Assembly (NCBI GenBank): GCA_026826555.1
Contig: JAKSZT010053887.1
Span: 62,908,167-62,972,166, forward strand
Source of the DNA: Tolypeutes matacus
Lineage: Eukaryota; Chordata; Mammalia; Cingulata; Chlamyphoridae
Reading direction: 5' to 3'
DNA length: 64,000 nt
The notes below the pieces were generated by a model. The model was not told the origin of the DNA, did not search any database, and was given only the letters and a program-made list of their open reading frames with translations. The position numbers were made by a program, and so were the translations under genes. Of the stretch, positions 12,955-26,400 are shown in pieces (position 1 is the stretch's first letter; every line of letters starts with the position of its first letter).

Positions 12955-13575
12955 TTTTATAAATTATTTTTTTATTCGAATACAGCAACCCATTTATTTA
13001 CATATTGTTGTTGAATAGTGATGACAGAGACTAAATATTTACACTAACCACATTCAGATATATATTTCAATGCTGTTAATTACATTTACAATGTTGTGCT
13101 GCCATCACCACCATCCATTACCAAAACATTTCCATCGTTCCATTTAGGAAACTTGTACATTTTAAGCCTTAATGTCCTATTTCCTATCCCAAACCCCCAT
13201 CCCCTAGTAACTGATATTCTGGATTCTGACTCCATGAGTTTGCACATTCTAATTATTTCATATGAATGAAATCATACAATATTTATCCATTTGTGTCTGG
13301 CTTATTTCATTCAACATGAGGTCTTCAAGGTTCATCCATGTTGTCACATGTATCAGAACTTCATTGCTTTTAGGGTTGAATAATATTCCATTGTATGTAA
13401 ATACCACATTTTGTTTATCTATTCATCGGTTGATGGACATTTGGATTGCTTCCATCTTTTAGCAATTGTGAACCATGCCTCTATGAACATCTGTGTGAAT
13501 ATCTTTGACTCCCTGCTTTCAACTCTGTTTGGTATAACCTAGTAGGGGGATTGCTGGGTCATATATTAATTCAAT
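12955..13575 (-). mobile_element. L1 LINE 3' end, antisense
   Basis: Antisense L1 3' UTR and ORF2 tail: 'gtgtctggcttatttcattc', 'aataatattccattgtatg', 'ttgatggacatttggattgc', 'ggattgctgggtcata'. Closely parallels the left part of the window (1-760). It ends at about 13575, where 5' L1 sequence follows. Confidence 0.85.
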
Positions 13576-15066
13576 TCCAGTAGCTCTATTTGGTTCCTTT
13601 TTAAAATTTTTATCTCTTTTTTAAGATTCTACTATTGTTCATTGTTTTCCTGATATTCTTTCTCTGTATTTTCCTTCATGTCCTTGAGCATTTTTAAGAT
13701 CTTTTTTAAAGCTTTTGTTTGGTATTCCACATTCTGGCCTTCTTTGTTGGTGTTTTCTGGGTTTTTAGCCTCTTCTTTGGATGGACCATCATTTCTTTTT
13801 ACTTTTTGTGTCCCTTGTACTCTTTTGTTGCATTCTATATATTTTAAAATGTTAACTCTGAGATTTATTCCCTGCCATGTCTGTTTCTGGATTTTGTAAC
13901 CAGGTGATGATAAGAGAGAGATTTTCTTGAGTTACAGTCCTCCTGACTGGAAGGTCTCCCCAAGATGAATGCAGAGTGCAGGGTCCTAATTATCTTTTCT
14001 GGGTCTATGCTTCTTTTGGGCTTGTTAGGTTTTTTTTTGTTTTTGTTTTTGTTTTTTAATTCCCCTGTAGGGATTTGAATGCCCCTCTTTTCCCCAGGAG
14101 ATGGACCTCCCTTTCCCTGGTGTTTAAAGCAAGCAAGACTTTGCTCCAGACTTTCCAACTTTATAGTTTCTCACACTCCTTTTGTTGTCTCAAGCTGATA
14201 TTGCCCGGAGGGCAAATTCTGGGAGGGGGCATGCCAAGAGAAGAGTTTTCCAAGGTGGTCTTTCCCAGCCAAAACAGGGCCAGGGACCCATGAAGGGGGC
14301 ACAGACCAGCTCCAAAGTGCCCTGGGGAGGGAATCAGGAAGGGAATCAAGAGCTTCTTCCACAGCTCCACAAAGCTGAACTTTCTTGACTTTCCCGGCAA
14401 ATGCAGCACTGCAACTAACTGGTGTCCACGGCCCTGTGGAATCATAGCGGCCACCTTTTTCCAGGGTGGTTTGGAACAATGGTCGCCATCAGAGCTGGGG
14501 CCCCAGTGATCCAAAGTCACTAATCAAAAGCTGTGATCAAAAATTGGTCATGGGGAAGCGGCTGTGGCTCAATCAGTAGGGCTCCCATTTACCATATGGG
14601 AGGCCCCGGGTTCGGTTCCCTGGGCCTCCTGGTGAAGGCAAGCCCGCCCGCACGGCGTGGTTAGCTGACCCAGCGAGCACAAGCAGCAAGGGGGGGATAA
14701 ATGAATAAATAAATAAAATCTTTAAAAAAAAAAAAATTGGTCATGGTCTTGGAGAAGAGGATTTTTATGTCCCTTCCTGTCACCAATGAGGCAGTCAGAT
14801 GCTGAATCCAACAGCGGCCTGCCACAAGAGTGAGGGATGGGCATTGGTAATGCCACATGGAGAGAGCAATTTACTAGTATTTATTATAAATTATCAGCCT
14901 CTTCTTGCTCTTCCCTGGATATCATACAGTGTTCTACTGGCCTCCGGAGTTCCAAAATAGTTGTTTTAGACAGTTCCTGCCTATTTAATATTTGTTCTGG
15001 TGCAAGGACTGAAGCCTGGAGCTCCCTACTCCACCATCTTCCTACAGTCATCTCCACCTATTCCTA
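13576..15066 (-). mobile_element. Probable L1 5' region, antisense, joined to an L1 3' end
   Basis: Read on the minus strand it starts near 15050 with GGAAGATGGTGGAGTAGG, the conserved start of mammalian L1 5' UTRs, followed by GC-richer UTR-like sequence. Together with 12955-13575 it looks like one L1 lacking its ORFs. A DAS SINE is nested inside. Family assignment of the central part is uncertain. Confidence 0.5.
14539..14746 (+). mobile_element. DAS SINE with target-site duplication
   Basis: tRNA-derived xenarthran SINE: 'ggaagcggctgtggctca' (A-box region), 'ggttcggttccc' (B-box), then a DAS tail with 'taaatgaataaataaa' and an A-run. It is flanked by a perfect 15-bp duplication (14539-14553 and 14732-14746, aaaaattggtcatgg). 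About 180 bp; nested in an L1. Confidence 0.95.
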
Positions 15067-15488
15067 GAAGCAGGAAAAGTATAAAATTTTTAAATATTAA
15101 GGCCTAATAAGGAATGTGCCATAAAATGGGTATTTTTAAAAAGTACTATGGCACTGTAGAGGAAACAGGCCTGATTGAGAAAATGAAGGACAAGTTTGGG
15201 AAGCAATTGCATTTGAAATGAGCATTGAAAAAAGAAAAGATATTCACAGTCAAGGGAAGGGTTTTGCAGAAAAAGGGAAAAACTTGTACAAGGGAAGGTT
15301 AGTGTATGTTCTAGGAATGGTGAATACTTGGTTAAGATTAAATGCTGGGATTTGTGATGTGTTTTGGGAGATGACTGTCCCCGGGAAACTAAAATACATT
15401 TTGAAATTTTAAATTAGTACTGTATTATTAGAAGATGCAGCAAGGGTGTTGAGAGATGTTTAGGCTTTGAATCTTGACTTTACCATGT

Positions 15489-15935
15489 GTTTTAGTTTCC
15501 TATGCTGCTCAGGCAATAGGTTGGATTAAACTGTGGAAATTTATTTGCTCATGGTTTGAATCTGGGTAAATGTTCAAATCAAGGCATTATCAAGGCAATA
15601 TTTTCTCCCCAAACACTGTGGGAGTCTGGCTTCCAGTGATCCTTGGTTCCTCTGTCACATGGCAAAGCACATGGAGTCATCCCCTGGTGTCTTCTTTCTT
15701 TTTCAGGTTCTGCTTTAGCTTCTTGCTTTTGTGGCTTTCTCTCTCTGTTTTAATTTCATTCTTTCATAAAGAACTTCAGTAAAAAGATTAAGACCAATCC
15801 TGATTGAAGTGAAACACACCTTAACTGAAGTAACCTCATCAAAAGGTCCTACTTACAATGGGTTTACACCCACAGGAAAGGATTAAATTTAAGAATACAT
15901 TTTTCTTGGGTACATACAGTTTCGAACCACCACAC
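15489..15935 (-). mobile_element. MaLR-type solo LTR, antisense
   Basis: Begins tgttttagtttcctatgctgc and ends cgaaccaccaca, i.e. TG...CA. This is the reverse orientation of an MLT1/MaLR-like LTR. Flanking pentamers are similar (ccatg and ctatg). No internal retroviral sequence is present. Confidence 0.75.
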
Positions 15936-15944
15936 TATGTAGTA

Positions 15945-16110
15945 GTTGTGTGACCTTAAGTACATTACTTAACCTCTCTGAGCTTTATATATCCTTACCT
16001 ATAAATGAGAATAATAGGAATCTTATAGAATTTTTTTGAGGGAGTAATGTAGATAATGGATGGATAGAACTTGCTCTGTGCTTAATTCATATTAAATGTT
16101 CAATAAAATA
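15945..16110 (+). mobile_element. MIR SINE fragment
   Basis: Contains 'ttgtgtgaccttaagtacattacttaacctctctgagc', the MIR core, then a typical 3' decay ending 'ttaaatgttcaataaa'. Confidence 0.7.
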
Positions 16111-16149
16111 TAACTGTTAATATTACTCTTTTAAGAATAAATCAGTCCA

Positions 16150-16480
16150 CTTATTCAATTTTTTGCAGCCAAGTCTATTCCCAAGTAAGATATACTTTCT
16201 GGTTTTTGAGCCTTTTTCATGTTGTGACTTCTGCTTGGATAACCTTCTGCTACCTGCTACCTGTTGAAATCTACTATTCTTTAAGATCCATCTCAAATGA
16301 TATTCTTTCTATAATGTCTTCAGAGTGGCCTATCATAATTTAAAATTAAATCTCTTTTCCTCCCATAGAAGATACTCATATATCCCTGTATTTTAGTTTT
16401 TTATGAGTGTGCCTGTCTTCTTCAATTATATCTAAGATTCATAAGAGAAGGAACTGTGTCTTGTTAGAATGTTTGTTATA
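16150..16480 (+). mobile_element. L2/L3-type LINE 3' end, sense
   Basis: Ordered matches to the CR1-like LINE tail: 'gataaccttctgctacctgc', 'aagatccatctcaaatgatattct', 'tctaagattcataagagaagg'. Degraded and untranslatable. Confidence 0.5.
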
Positions 16481-16781
16481 TTATTTTTCAAGCAGTATTT
16501 GTTCATGGCAGCATGACTCAGAAAATATTTATTTGCTTTATTTAACTTTTGGGCTCCTGGTTAATCATTAAACCATCTTGGGAAAATCTTAGTTCTTCTA
16601 CAATTAAGTTGATCTTATAAATAAAGAAAAATATAAGATTATAAGTTGATTGTTGCTGACCTTTCTCTAAATTAAAAGCAATTGAATTGAATTGCCTTTT
16701 TTCTCATTAAAATGTAGGGGAGGAAGTTTAAAAATTATCTCTATAAAGTGCTCTGACCAAAAAGAACCTTTGCCAGTTTAG

Positions 16782-16787
16782 TTTATT
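16782..16787 (-). terminator. Candidate polyadenylation signal of the LRR gene
   Basis: The minus strand reads AATAAA about 550 nt after the stop codon, followed by a T-rich stretch. Another AATAAA lies near 16536. Which is used cannot be decided from sequence. Confidence 0.35.
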
Positions 16788-16959
16788 TTTCCAAGTATTT
16801 AACATATAACATATGGTCTAGAACCTTCCTAATTCTCTATTATGTGAAAGTCACTAATGAACAACAGATTGTTTAAAATGAAGACCCCAATGCAATGTGC
16901 CTTTAGGTAATACAAGGCACTTCTGATTGTCCTTTTTCCTTTTGATCGGTTCAGGTATT

Positions 16960-17235
16960 TAAAACAGTGCTCTCAAAGTTAGGGACTCAAAGCCCTAGGG
17001 GTGGATGGGATGAGTCCCTGTAGAATGGGAAAAAGCTTTAGAGCACTTATTCATATTAATTTTTATCTCATCATTTTAAGTTTCTACTCTTCAATATTGT
17101 AAAATATATATTTTATATTTATCTAGTATTTCATGTATATAATGTTTAAATAAAATTTACAATTTGGAGGTGTGTGCTCAAATGTATTTAATGATAGAGG
17201 TATGGCATTTTTTAAAAACTGGAGACCACTAGTTT
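16960..17235. mobile_element. Possible hAT-type non-autonomous element
   Basis: Imperfect complementary ends ('cagtgctctcaaagttagggactca' and 'tggagaccactag') around an AT-rich core suggest a hAT relic. It would lie in the 3' UTR or downstream flank of the LRR gene. Family not assigned. Confidence 0.35.
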
Positions 17236-17338
17236 AAAGGAAAGCAATACACATATCTAGTAGACAGTAATATTTAATCATACATTTCTTGTAGCTTTTA
17301 GCAACAACGGTGGTTGTTTTCTTTCTCTACAGAGTGTA

Positions 17339-17450
17339 TTAGGATATAGTACACATTTTTGAAAAAATATTGGCTTCTGGTGGTGAGCAATCTTCTGGTA
17401 GCTTCAGGATCCCATCCAGCAATTTTAAGTTTGGCAAACAGGAGAACACT
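17339..17450 (-). CDS. LRR gene coding exon 7 (112 nt, LRR cap, stop)
   Basis: Acceptor with a long T-rich tract ending gctttag; the first base completes Gln213. Encodes [14 protein letters not shown], the typical LRR-cap ending, then a Pro/Glu-rich tail and CTIS followed by TAA. The match of this cap to the truncated repeat at the end of exon 6 is strong independent support for the join across a 3.1-kb intron. Confidence 0.85.
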
Positions 17451-20400
17451 CTAAAGCAAAAGTGAAAAAAATAAAAAAGTACTAATTTAACTGAAAGCTT
17501 TTTATTTCACTTACTCTTTTTATAAATGAAAGGACTTTTTATTTTCCTATTATTACAAGAAAGGTAAATGGCTATCACTTTATTCTGTTTTCCTTATCCT
17601 TGCAGTGGAGTTAAAATAAAATATTACTATGGTCATAAAGCTGATGACCGTGATCTAGTTTGCCCTTTCACGGAACTAGCAGGTCCGTGAAAGGACTGTA
17701 AGTGTTGGTGAGAAAAGTGGGACTGTATACAATTTTTTTTTTCTTCTAAATTTCATTCCAATTTTCATGAAGTTCTATAAGGAAAAAAAAAAATTATTGC
17801 AACAATTTAGCCAACGAACCATGAGAGGAAGAATGAGATCAGGATATATGTGCACATTATAAAGTTAAAAGTTAACAGAAAAAAAAGGAAAAGGAAAGTT
17901 AATCCATGTTGCTTAGTGATAGTTAAGGGGAGAATTATGGCTGAATAGTATAAAGGAGAGGGTGAGAAATAATATTGTGCTGTTCTTTTTCCTTGACAGA
18001 GAGCATTTTTGAAGCGCACATTTAAACTTTAGATTGCCATTTCTAGGTTTAGAAAGGGATCCTTCATGTCAAACCAGTTAAACAATGGTCATATACACAG
18101 TAGTGTTCTACAGCATTTTCTTTCAATTGAACATCTTTTCTATGTCTGGGGATTATGAAGGCTGGGGTCAGAGGAAATGTATGGCATTCTGATGTACCTG
18201 GGATGAAAGATATTGAAACCTCTTAGCAAATGTACTTTATCAACTAAAGATGGTGCTGCCTTCCTTCAAAGCTTCTATTGGCTGCATGCTTTTCTTAGTG
18301 CTAAATGCTTTCCTCACATGATCTCATTTAATCCTCACAAGGTAGGTGTTTTATTCTCCATTTTAAGTAACTTATCCAAGATCATAAAGCTGGTAGGTGA
18401 CAGAGCAAACATTTAAATCTAAGTCTTCTAACTCCAATGTTCTGCATTAGGAAATCCTAACCGCTGCTTCTTTTTAGAATGCCAGGCCATGGTGAGCTAG
18501 GATCACATCAATTTCTGGAGAAAGGCAGAGGAGTTTGCCTGTGGGTGTCCCAGGATATAGGGCCACCCTCTACCTACAAGGACTTTTACACTATTAGTTC
18601 TAATCATGAAGTCCTTTTTGTTTTAAACTGTGCTGTCTCCTTATTGGAGGATCTGAAATCAAAGGAGGAAGGGAAAGACTTAGTCACAATTCTTGGTGAC
18701 AAAGATAAAGAAAAGCTTATACTTAAAAAAAATTTTTGAGCATGGTGTAGGGAGTCATTGAAGGTTTGGTCCAAATCATTGTCACATAGCTACTCAGTGA
18801 CGGAATGAATGTTGTTATAATCTTCAAAATGTAGATGTTTTGCTGAGTAACTGAACCCAAATTTGGATGAATTTGGGACTTCAGCAGAATTCCTCAGCAT
18901 GAGTAGATGCTTAAATCCTTTCCTCATACTTCAAAATGACCACATCGTTCTGGTCAAAGTAAACCTGTATTATCTAAGTCAATGTAACATGGCTTTTTTT
19001 CAGCTTGAAAGCCATCATATATCCACCTTGGACCCAATCCAAGAGAGTTAATTCTGGAAAAATAGAAGGACTTCATTATATTCCTTTTTCCCACATAACT
19101 CCGTACCACACCATGGATTTTGAAGACAGATTTATAGTGAAACCTCAGAGCATATTAGATTTCAAACAATTAATCTTAATAGTATTGTTGTAAGGCATTC
19201 TTTGAAGGGAGTCAAATGACTGAGCTGGGATCAAAATGTTTTTATAAAATCCCTCTTATAAATTAACAAAACTGAAATATAATACAAATAAATTATCCCT
19301 ATGCCTAGGAATGTGATTTTTTATGAACGATGTAGAAATATCCAACTAAATCTCCTCTGACTGCAGGAAATGTAATTTTGAACTGCAAAACATTATTATG
19401 GTTAAATTTTAGTTCAGTATTAAAGTGATGTGCTGCTGGTTTTCATTGTTATGCAAAAGCAATTTGAGAATTTGTTATCATAGAACATGAAATTGTGCTT
19501 TTTAGACTACAGTCATGGGGGGAAAACTGCAGTAATGAGATTTATATAGTAACAACAGAGATAAGAATTTTTATTTTGACAATTTTTCATTATATATCAG
19601 GAGTTGAAGAGTCTAGCATTATATAGACCTTTGGAATATATTTGTTGTCATGGGAAAGTGATGGTGTGAGAAAAGGAGGTGAGAGTTCTGTCTTTTAGTG
19701 AAATAAGATATGGATGAAAGACTATAGTCAGAGAACTGGAGTGGACCCTAGAGATGACCTAACCCTTTGTGGGATAGATTTGAACTGAGAGGTAAGATAA
19801 CCTGAGGTCACAGTGTGGCAAAGACAGATTCTAGAACTCAGTTGCTTGTTTTTAAACTTCTAATTCTCATAAGAACACTTACAGTGGTGCTGGGAATTAG
19901 CAGAAGATCAATAAGTGGGCATATAACTTGGTGCACACTCCAACGTTGTTTCAATTCCACTAACATCATTACGAATGTTCCCAGTAGTGACAAAGGAATA
20001 AAAATAGTTTATTCTTGGTGTGTTTTCAAACACATTCAACCACTGGAGTAGACTGAATCAATTACCTCTTTGTATTCACTTAATGATGACTTGTGGCCCA
20101 AAGGAATGAAAATAAAACCAGAGAATAAACAATTTATGAGATTGTCACACGGAACTTGCTAAGAATCTCTATTTAGAAATAAAAAAGAGGTAACATCTGT
20201 TAAACATTCTGGGACAAAATGCACAGGATTTGAATGTCTAAAATGAAATATTTTGTATATGTAAAGTCACATTGCAAGAGGAGTCTAAAATTTGTGGTCA
20301 TAATAAATCAACACAGGAGGAAAATAGTATATTAAGGATTTTAGGAAAGGACAAAAATGATCAATTCAAAGCTCTTTAGGTGTGACTAGAATCATCAAAG

Positions 20401-23400
20401 TTTCAGCACATAGCCAATATGATAAATATTTGCTGAATGAATATAAACGAGAGGGCAACAACTGTTAAAAGTCTGATACTCAGTGAGGTGAAAAAGATGA
20501 TTTAAAGCATTTGGGGACTTACTGTTTCCGGTAATTTTGGTGAAACTCACAAGGGTTCCTCTTGAGGATAAGGGATTCTAAAGGAGTGCACCGTAAACAG
20601 GAGAGTCCCATTAGAGTCTCAATGTGGTTTTCAGCCAAGGATAAATGCTGTATCTGAGGTATCTTTGGCAATTGTTTGAAAGATGTAAGATGGTTTTTGT
20701 TCATATTTAAAACTCTGCAGCTGGATACAAAATATAAACATCTAGTCACCCATCTCCTAAAGAGGATGGTGAGGTAACAAATTCAATCATTCCTCACCTA
20801 GACCATAACTCCTCAAGAGAATGACAGTGATGTATTCTATAAATGTTGTTTGCAAAAACGAGAAATGTTACTATTAAAATATTAAGAGAAAACAAACAGG
20901 ATAAACATGACTATAAGCTTGCTGAACATGGGAATCTGTTTTCTTTTCCAATGTATACACTCAGTACCTGGCATAATATCTGACCCATTCTGGATTTCAT
21001 TCATTATGTCCTGAATGAAAGTGTGAAAGGCTGCACATAATCTCAGTAATGTAAACACACACTTAAAGAAGCATAATAATTTGTGAAGAGTGAGTATTGC
21101 CTCCAAGTAGTGAGATTATATTTTTCTTGTGTTCTTTTTACTTTTCTGTATTTAAAAGTTTCTATATTGAGAAAATAGCATTTTAAAATCAGAAAATAGC
21201 CTTTTTTATGTAAAAGAAAACTAAAAAGTATCCTTAGGAGAAGAAAAGTATGTTAAGCATTTAAGTTGAAGACATTTTCCTGATAAATAATACTTCTCGA
21301 TATTTTTGCCTTGAAACCAAAATTGTGCAAGAATCTGTGAGAATTCAAAATCTATCACTGACACCTTGCCTTAAGGAAGAATTTCTTTATGTATAAATTG
21401 GGATTTATTATCCTAAAAGACACAAGTACATATTTGTGGACCTCAGGCCCCACAAAGACATTTGGTAATTAATTATAAATGGTAAAGATGGTGCTATTTA
21501 GAAAGAGAAAAAAAAATTCAGATTTAACCCACCCAGATTTCGTTGTAATTGGTTCACATGTTATTTGAACCATATGTAGATTTTGTACAGCCCTAATCAC
21601 ATCTTTGATCACTTTGGCTTCTGCTCTTTTCCAGATTACACATAGTCTTGTGTAAGCCAGCAAGAAGCACTTGCTGGCTATGACAGTTTCAAATTTCCAG
21701 CTCACTCCAAGCTGTACCAGACCCTTTTACCCTTCCCTCTAAACCCCCTCTCTCAAATCTGTTCTCTACTGATCTGCCAGTCATTCTCTTTCTTACTTTT
21801 TAATGCATACCCTATTATCCTCCAAGTCTCTCAGATTCACCCCATCATAGATTACCCCAATCAGCAGTATAATGTTAGGGGGAGGAGGGCAGCAAACCAC
21901 GTGGACAGTGACACAATTTTCTCTGGAAGAGAAGGGAGGGAGGCTATGAATGTACATGTGTTGACTTTTTTTTCTCCCTCAACACACTGATTTGGCAGGT
22001 GCATTGTGAAGCTTGGAATTGTAAGTGTATGATTTTATGTTATATAATCTATTTCTAAAGAAAAGATATCTAGAGGATATTGGAGCTGGGTGAAGTCTTT
22101 TGTTTTCTTTTATTTTTTAAGAATTGTGTTTTTCTTTCTTTTTTTAACTTAGGGTAACAAAGATTTGAAGAATATATTGATCTGGATTAATTCAAGTTTA
22201 GATGTTCCAAGTCAATGATCTTTTAGTTCAGTGTTAATACATTACAGACATATGCAACCATTAAAATTGCTTTGTAGTGTTTATTTTAATGTGTATTGGA
22301 AAAATACAACTAATACATCCCTATGGTATCCCCCTACCTTGATCAGATTTGCCAAATTAATCAACATCAACTGCTATTGATTTTTTTTTAAATTATGGAG
22401 AGATATAAAGTTTCTTTTGAACATTTTTAAAGATGGTCTTAAATTAGACATTTAAGAAGAATATTAAGTAAGTTCAAATACTATGCAAGTATGTCTAAAG
22501 TTTTGAAGGAGCTTTGAAAATGACCGCTAGTGGGGGATACAAGACACATCACGTATCCTGACACTTCCTCAGTTTGTCCAGCTGATTCCCTGTCATGTAC
22601 AGCTGTGATGGTCTGTTTTGTTACCATATCTCAGCCCAGGTGCAGACATGTATCTTAGTGTGTGTGCTAGAGTTTATCCTTCCTTCTTGTGGATGCTCAA
22701 CTTTCTTCATCTCCTAATTCACTCCTGAGGAACTCTGCCTCTCTCACTGCTACCAAAGCTTACTCCACCCACCCATCCTGCCTGGTAAGGCAGATGGAAG
22801 CTCTCCACAGAAAGGATTGTCAAGTAATCCTGAGCAAAGAGGCTGGCTATCTTTAATATTAGGAGTTTGGGATCTTTGGGAGACCGGGGCACCCAGAGTA
22901 ATTTTTAAAATTTTATTGTACTTTTGTCACTGATCTGCTCAATAAGCTCCTCCATTAGGACATAACTCTGAAGCCAAAATTCTTTATATTACACACTATG
23001 TAATTTCTATTAGCTTTGGTCTCTCAAACTAACCTGTAGAGTCTTTCTTAGCAGATGTTCAATGAATATGCCTAACGAAAAATTACTATTTTACAACTAT
23101 GATGTATATGTAATGTAATTCATTTCCCAGTTTACAACACAAGGAAAATGACAAGCTTTTATGACAATATGGTTCCATGATTACAAATTACTTCTCTAAA
23201 ATTTGATACTAAAAGTACTAATTTTGAAAAGAGTAGATTTTCCCCTCACAAGTGTGACATTTTGAGATATAGAGTTCTTTTTGCCTTGTCATGCTCATTG
23301 CTTTAGCATGAAGTATCACCTTTAAGCGCTGACCACATGAGGCACAATCTGTATAGCCAAAGGTAACACATATCCAAAGAGCAAAGGTTTGACTTTAACT

Positions 23401-26400
23401 TGATAACTGGACATACTAGGGAGCAGATACCTTGGCAATCTTATGACACTTAAATCCACCAGAGAATTATCCACTAACCAGAGGGTTTGGACTCGAATTA
23501 GTCTTCGAAGAATCCTGTTAAAATTTTCAACTTGATAAGGGTCCCCCAAATCCTGAAATGAAATGTTCAAATTCTGAAGGAAAAACAAATAAGAAAAAAA
23601 GCAAGTTCTTTGTCAATTTCTAAAAAATATTTAGTAATTTAAAAATATATATTATTAAAACCTGGAATTTTCATCTTTTTTTTTTTTTTTTTTTTTTTGC
23701 CTTGTTAACCCTCACACATCCAAACACTCACAAATATATTACAGCAATTCTCAAGGAAGGGAGGCTGAAGATCCTTATCAGAGGTACTGAGTGGCATACA
23801 AGGTTTAGGGAGGTAAATAGGTCTCTCAAACAGATTCTGAAATTCTATAGAGATGACAAATGGAGGTGGGAATAAACCTCTCTTTGAGTATCACTAGTTG
23901 AAATTATTAACTTATATTTAGTCTCACTTGGAAATACTAAGAAATCAGATTTATAAGAATCACAGAGTAAGATAAGTTCATTCAAAAAATGAAAATTGAT
24001 TTTAAAGTAACTAGGAATACAAACCTAAAAATAATCTGTAAATATTTCCAAGAGAGTGGATGTTTTATTTTTACTTTTAATGTTAGTCAATTTGATGTCA
24101 AGGAAATTAAAACCATTTTCAATAGCAGTACTGCCATTGTAAACTCTATTTCTAAATGTCAGCTTAACCTTTATATTTCCACAATTTTACCTTCAAGTTC
24201 TTCCAATAAATATTATTGAAGGAAAAGACAATCTCCCTTTCAAAATTCTGAAGCAAAATAATTTACTGTACTTTAAGGCAATGTAGATATCTCTAGCTTT
24301 AGAAATCTCATTAATGTTTTGATATTTTTAGACATTATGCATTATAAAATCTGATACATTAAGTTCCATTTTCCAGGAGTAGAAAAGGTCTTAATCTGAA
24401 AATGAAACTTAAGAAATTATAAAAGACTATATCTATCACCTATACTTTAAATGCCATCTCCTCAAGGAGGCTTTTTTCAGATTACTATTTCCAATTATGT
24501 TTTCTATGAGAGTATCCTGTTTGTTCCATTATCTTTCTTATCAATTGGAAGGTTTCATTAATTAGGTTTTTGTTTTTCTTATTTTTTGTCTGGCTTCAAC
24601 TCCCAGATGGTAAGCTCTATGAGCTAAAAAAATAAATAAATAAAAAAACTTGTCTTTCCAGGTTGTAATTTTATCCTCAGGCCTTATAGTATGCCTAGCA
24701 TGTACTAGGACCTCAATATATATAGAGAAAGTGAAGATAGCATGACTTAACCTTAAGAACTTTCTTAACCCTTCTGAACTATTTCTTCCTCTTTAAAACA
24801 GGGATGATAATAGTAACTACAAAAGAGTTTTATGACAAATCAGGATGAGGGCATACAAAAAGTTTCAGTAGACTACTAGCCACAGAGTAGTAGACATTCG
24901 ATTAGTGGCTATAACACTTCCTATATAATACTGGGGTTTGACCATCACTCTCTTATGAAGATATTTCATTCATTTGGTTTGTTTTACTAAGATAACTACT
25001 GTATGCACTTTCCACTTGGTAAGGGAGGATACGCAGAGAAGGGTTATTGTGATGGCTTGTACAAAGAAATGTCCCTCCATGTACCTGTTCATCTGCTCTC
25101 CCATGGAGGATGACTGTCCCTTGTTTTGTTTGAGTGTATTAGGTCTGCTCTCAGTTATATAAAGTTACTACTTTGGATTAATTCTTACAGTTCAGTGAGT
25201 TTTATGGGAGCCAATATGTCTATTGTAATCAGTGCTGTTTTCTAAAATGGTGTGTATTATGAACTGGAAAAGAAAGTTCAGAGAATTGATTTGAATGGCA
25301 CCATGGTATAGCAGAAAGAGCATTGGCTTGACATCAAAATGAAAAACTTTTATATATCATAAAATATCATGGACCTATTTGAACTCAGTATAATCAACCA
25401 GGAATTAGAATGTAGATTACACACAGAACTCAACAATTAAAATGAAAAAGAAAAAAGAAAAACCCAGTAGATAAATAAGCAAATGATACAAAAAGACAGG
25501 TCACAGAGGAAACATGCAAATGCTCAATAAAATATGAAAATATGTTCAACCATATAGATAGTTAAAGAATTGCAAATTTTCACATGTAATCTGGCCTGGA
25601 AATATCATAGTTTATTAGAGTTTATTTAGCTATTCTCTTATTTTATATCTAGGTTTTAAATGGCAATTATCAAGAGAGAATGTTTATATACATGAAAGTG
25701 ATTACCTCTTAGGAGAGTCCTGGGAGTGGAGTCAAAGTGAACTTCGGCTTTCAGTGTGTAGTTTTAATTTTTTAAAGAACGGAATGTATCCGTCTATTAT
25801 ATATCAATTTAAAATTAATTTTAATAAGAAAAAGAAAGCATGGTTTTGAAAACAATATTCTATTTCCATCACTAGCAAACTGCATAGCATCAGGCAAATC
25901 ATTTCTCTTTCTAGACTTCCCTTTTCTTTTAAAAGGGAGGAATTAGACCAGATCCCTTCCAACGATCCTTTTTGCCCCTTAATTCTATAATTCTGTGACA
26001 TACAAGATGAACCACGAAGGAAAAAAATGCATCAGGACACCTCAACAAGCAGGATTTAAACTCACCCTCCCTTCTGGAAGGTGTCCTAAAATCCTCAAAT
26101 ATAATTTGTTGACAGGGAAACAAAAACATTGGCATCCCACTCTGTAGTAAAAAAGTTGATTTACTGTTGCTAATGATTACCTTTCCCAGCTAAACCTTTG
26201 GTGCTCTGAAGATCCATTCAGAATGAGGAAATTGAGTATTAACCGCCCCATAGCTGTGTAGTGGTCAGGCTGACTAAATGCAAGGGTTGTTTCAATGCTG
26301 GTGGCTCAGTCAGCTACTCCGTTATTTCAGCACCAAGAAATCACGACTTATACCTTTCACTGGTGAAAATTTTGATTGTCACATGATTGCTTTGTTCTGA

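Noticed and set aside
13865..14520. Cluster of overlapping frames with a GC-rich bias, considered as an exon or CpG island
   Set aside because: Lies within probable antisense L1 5' UTR sequence; CpG density is modest and no splice-consistent exon was found.
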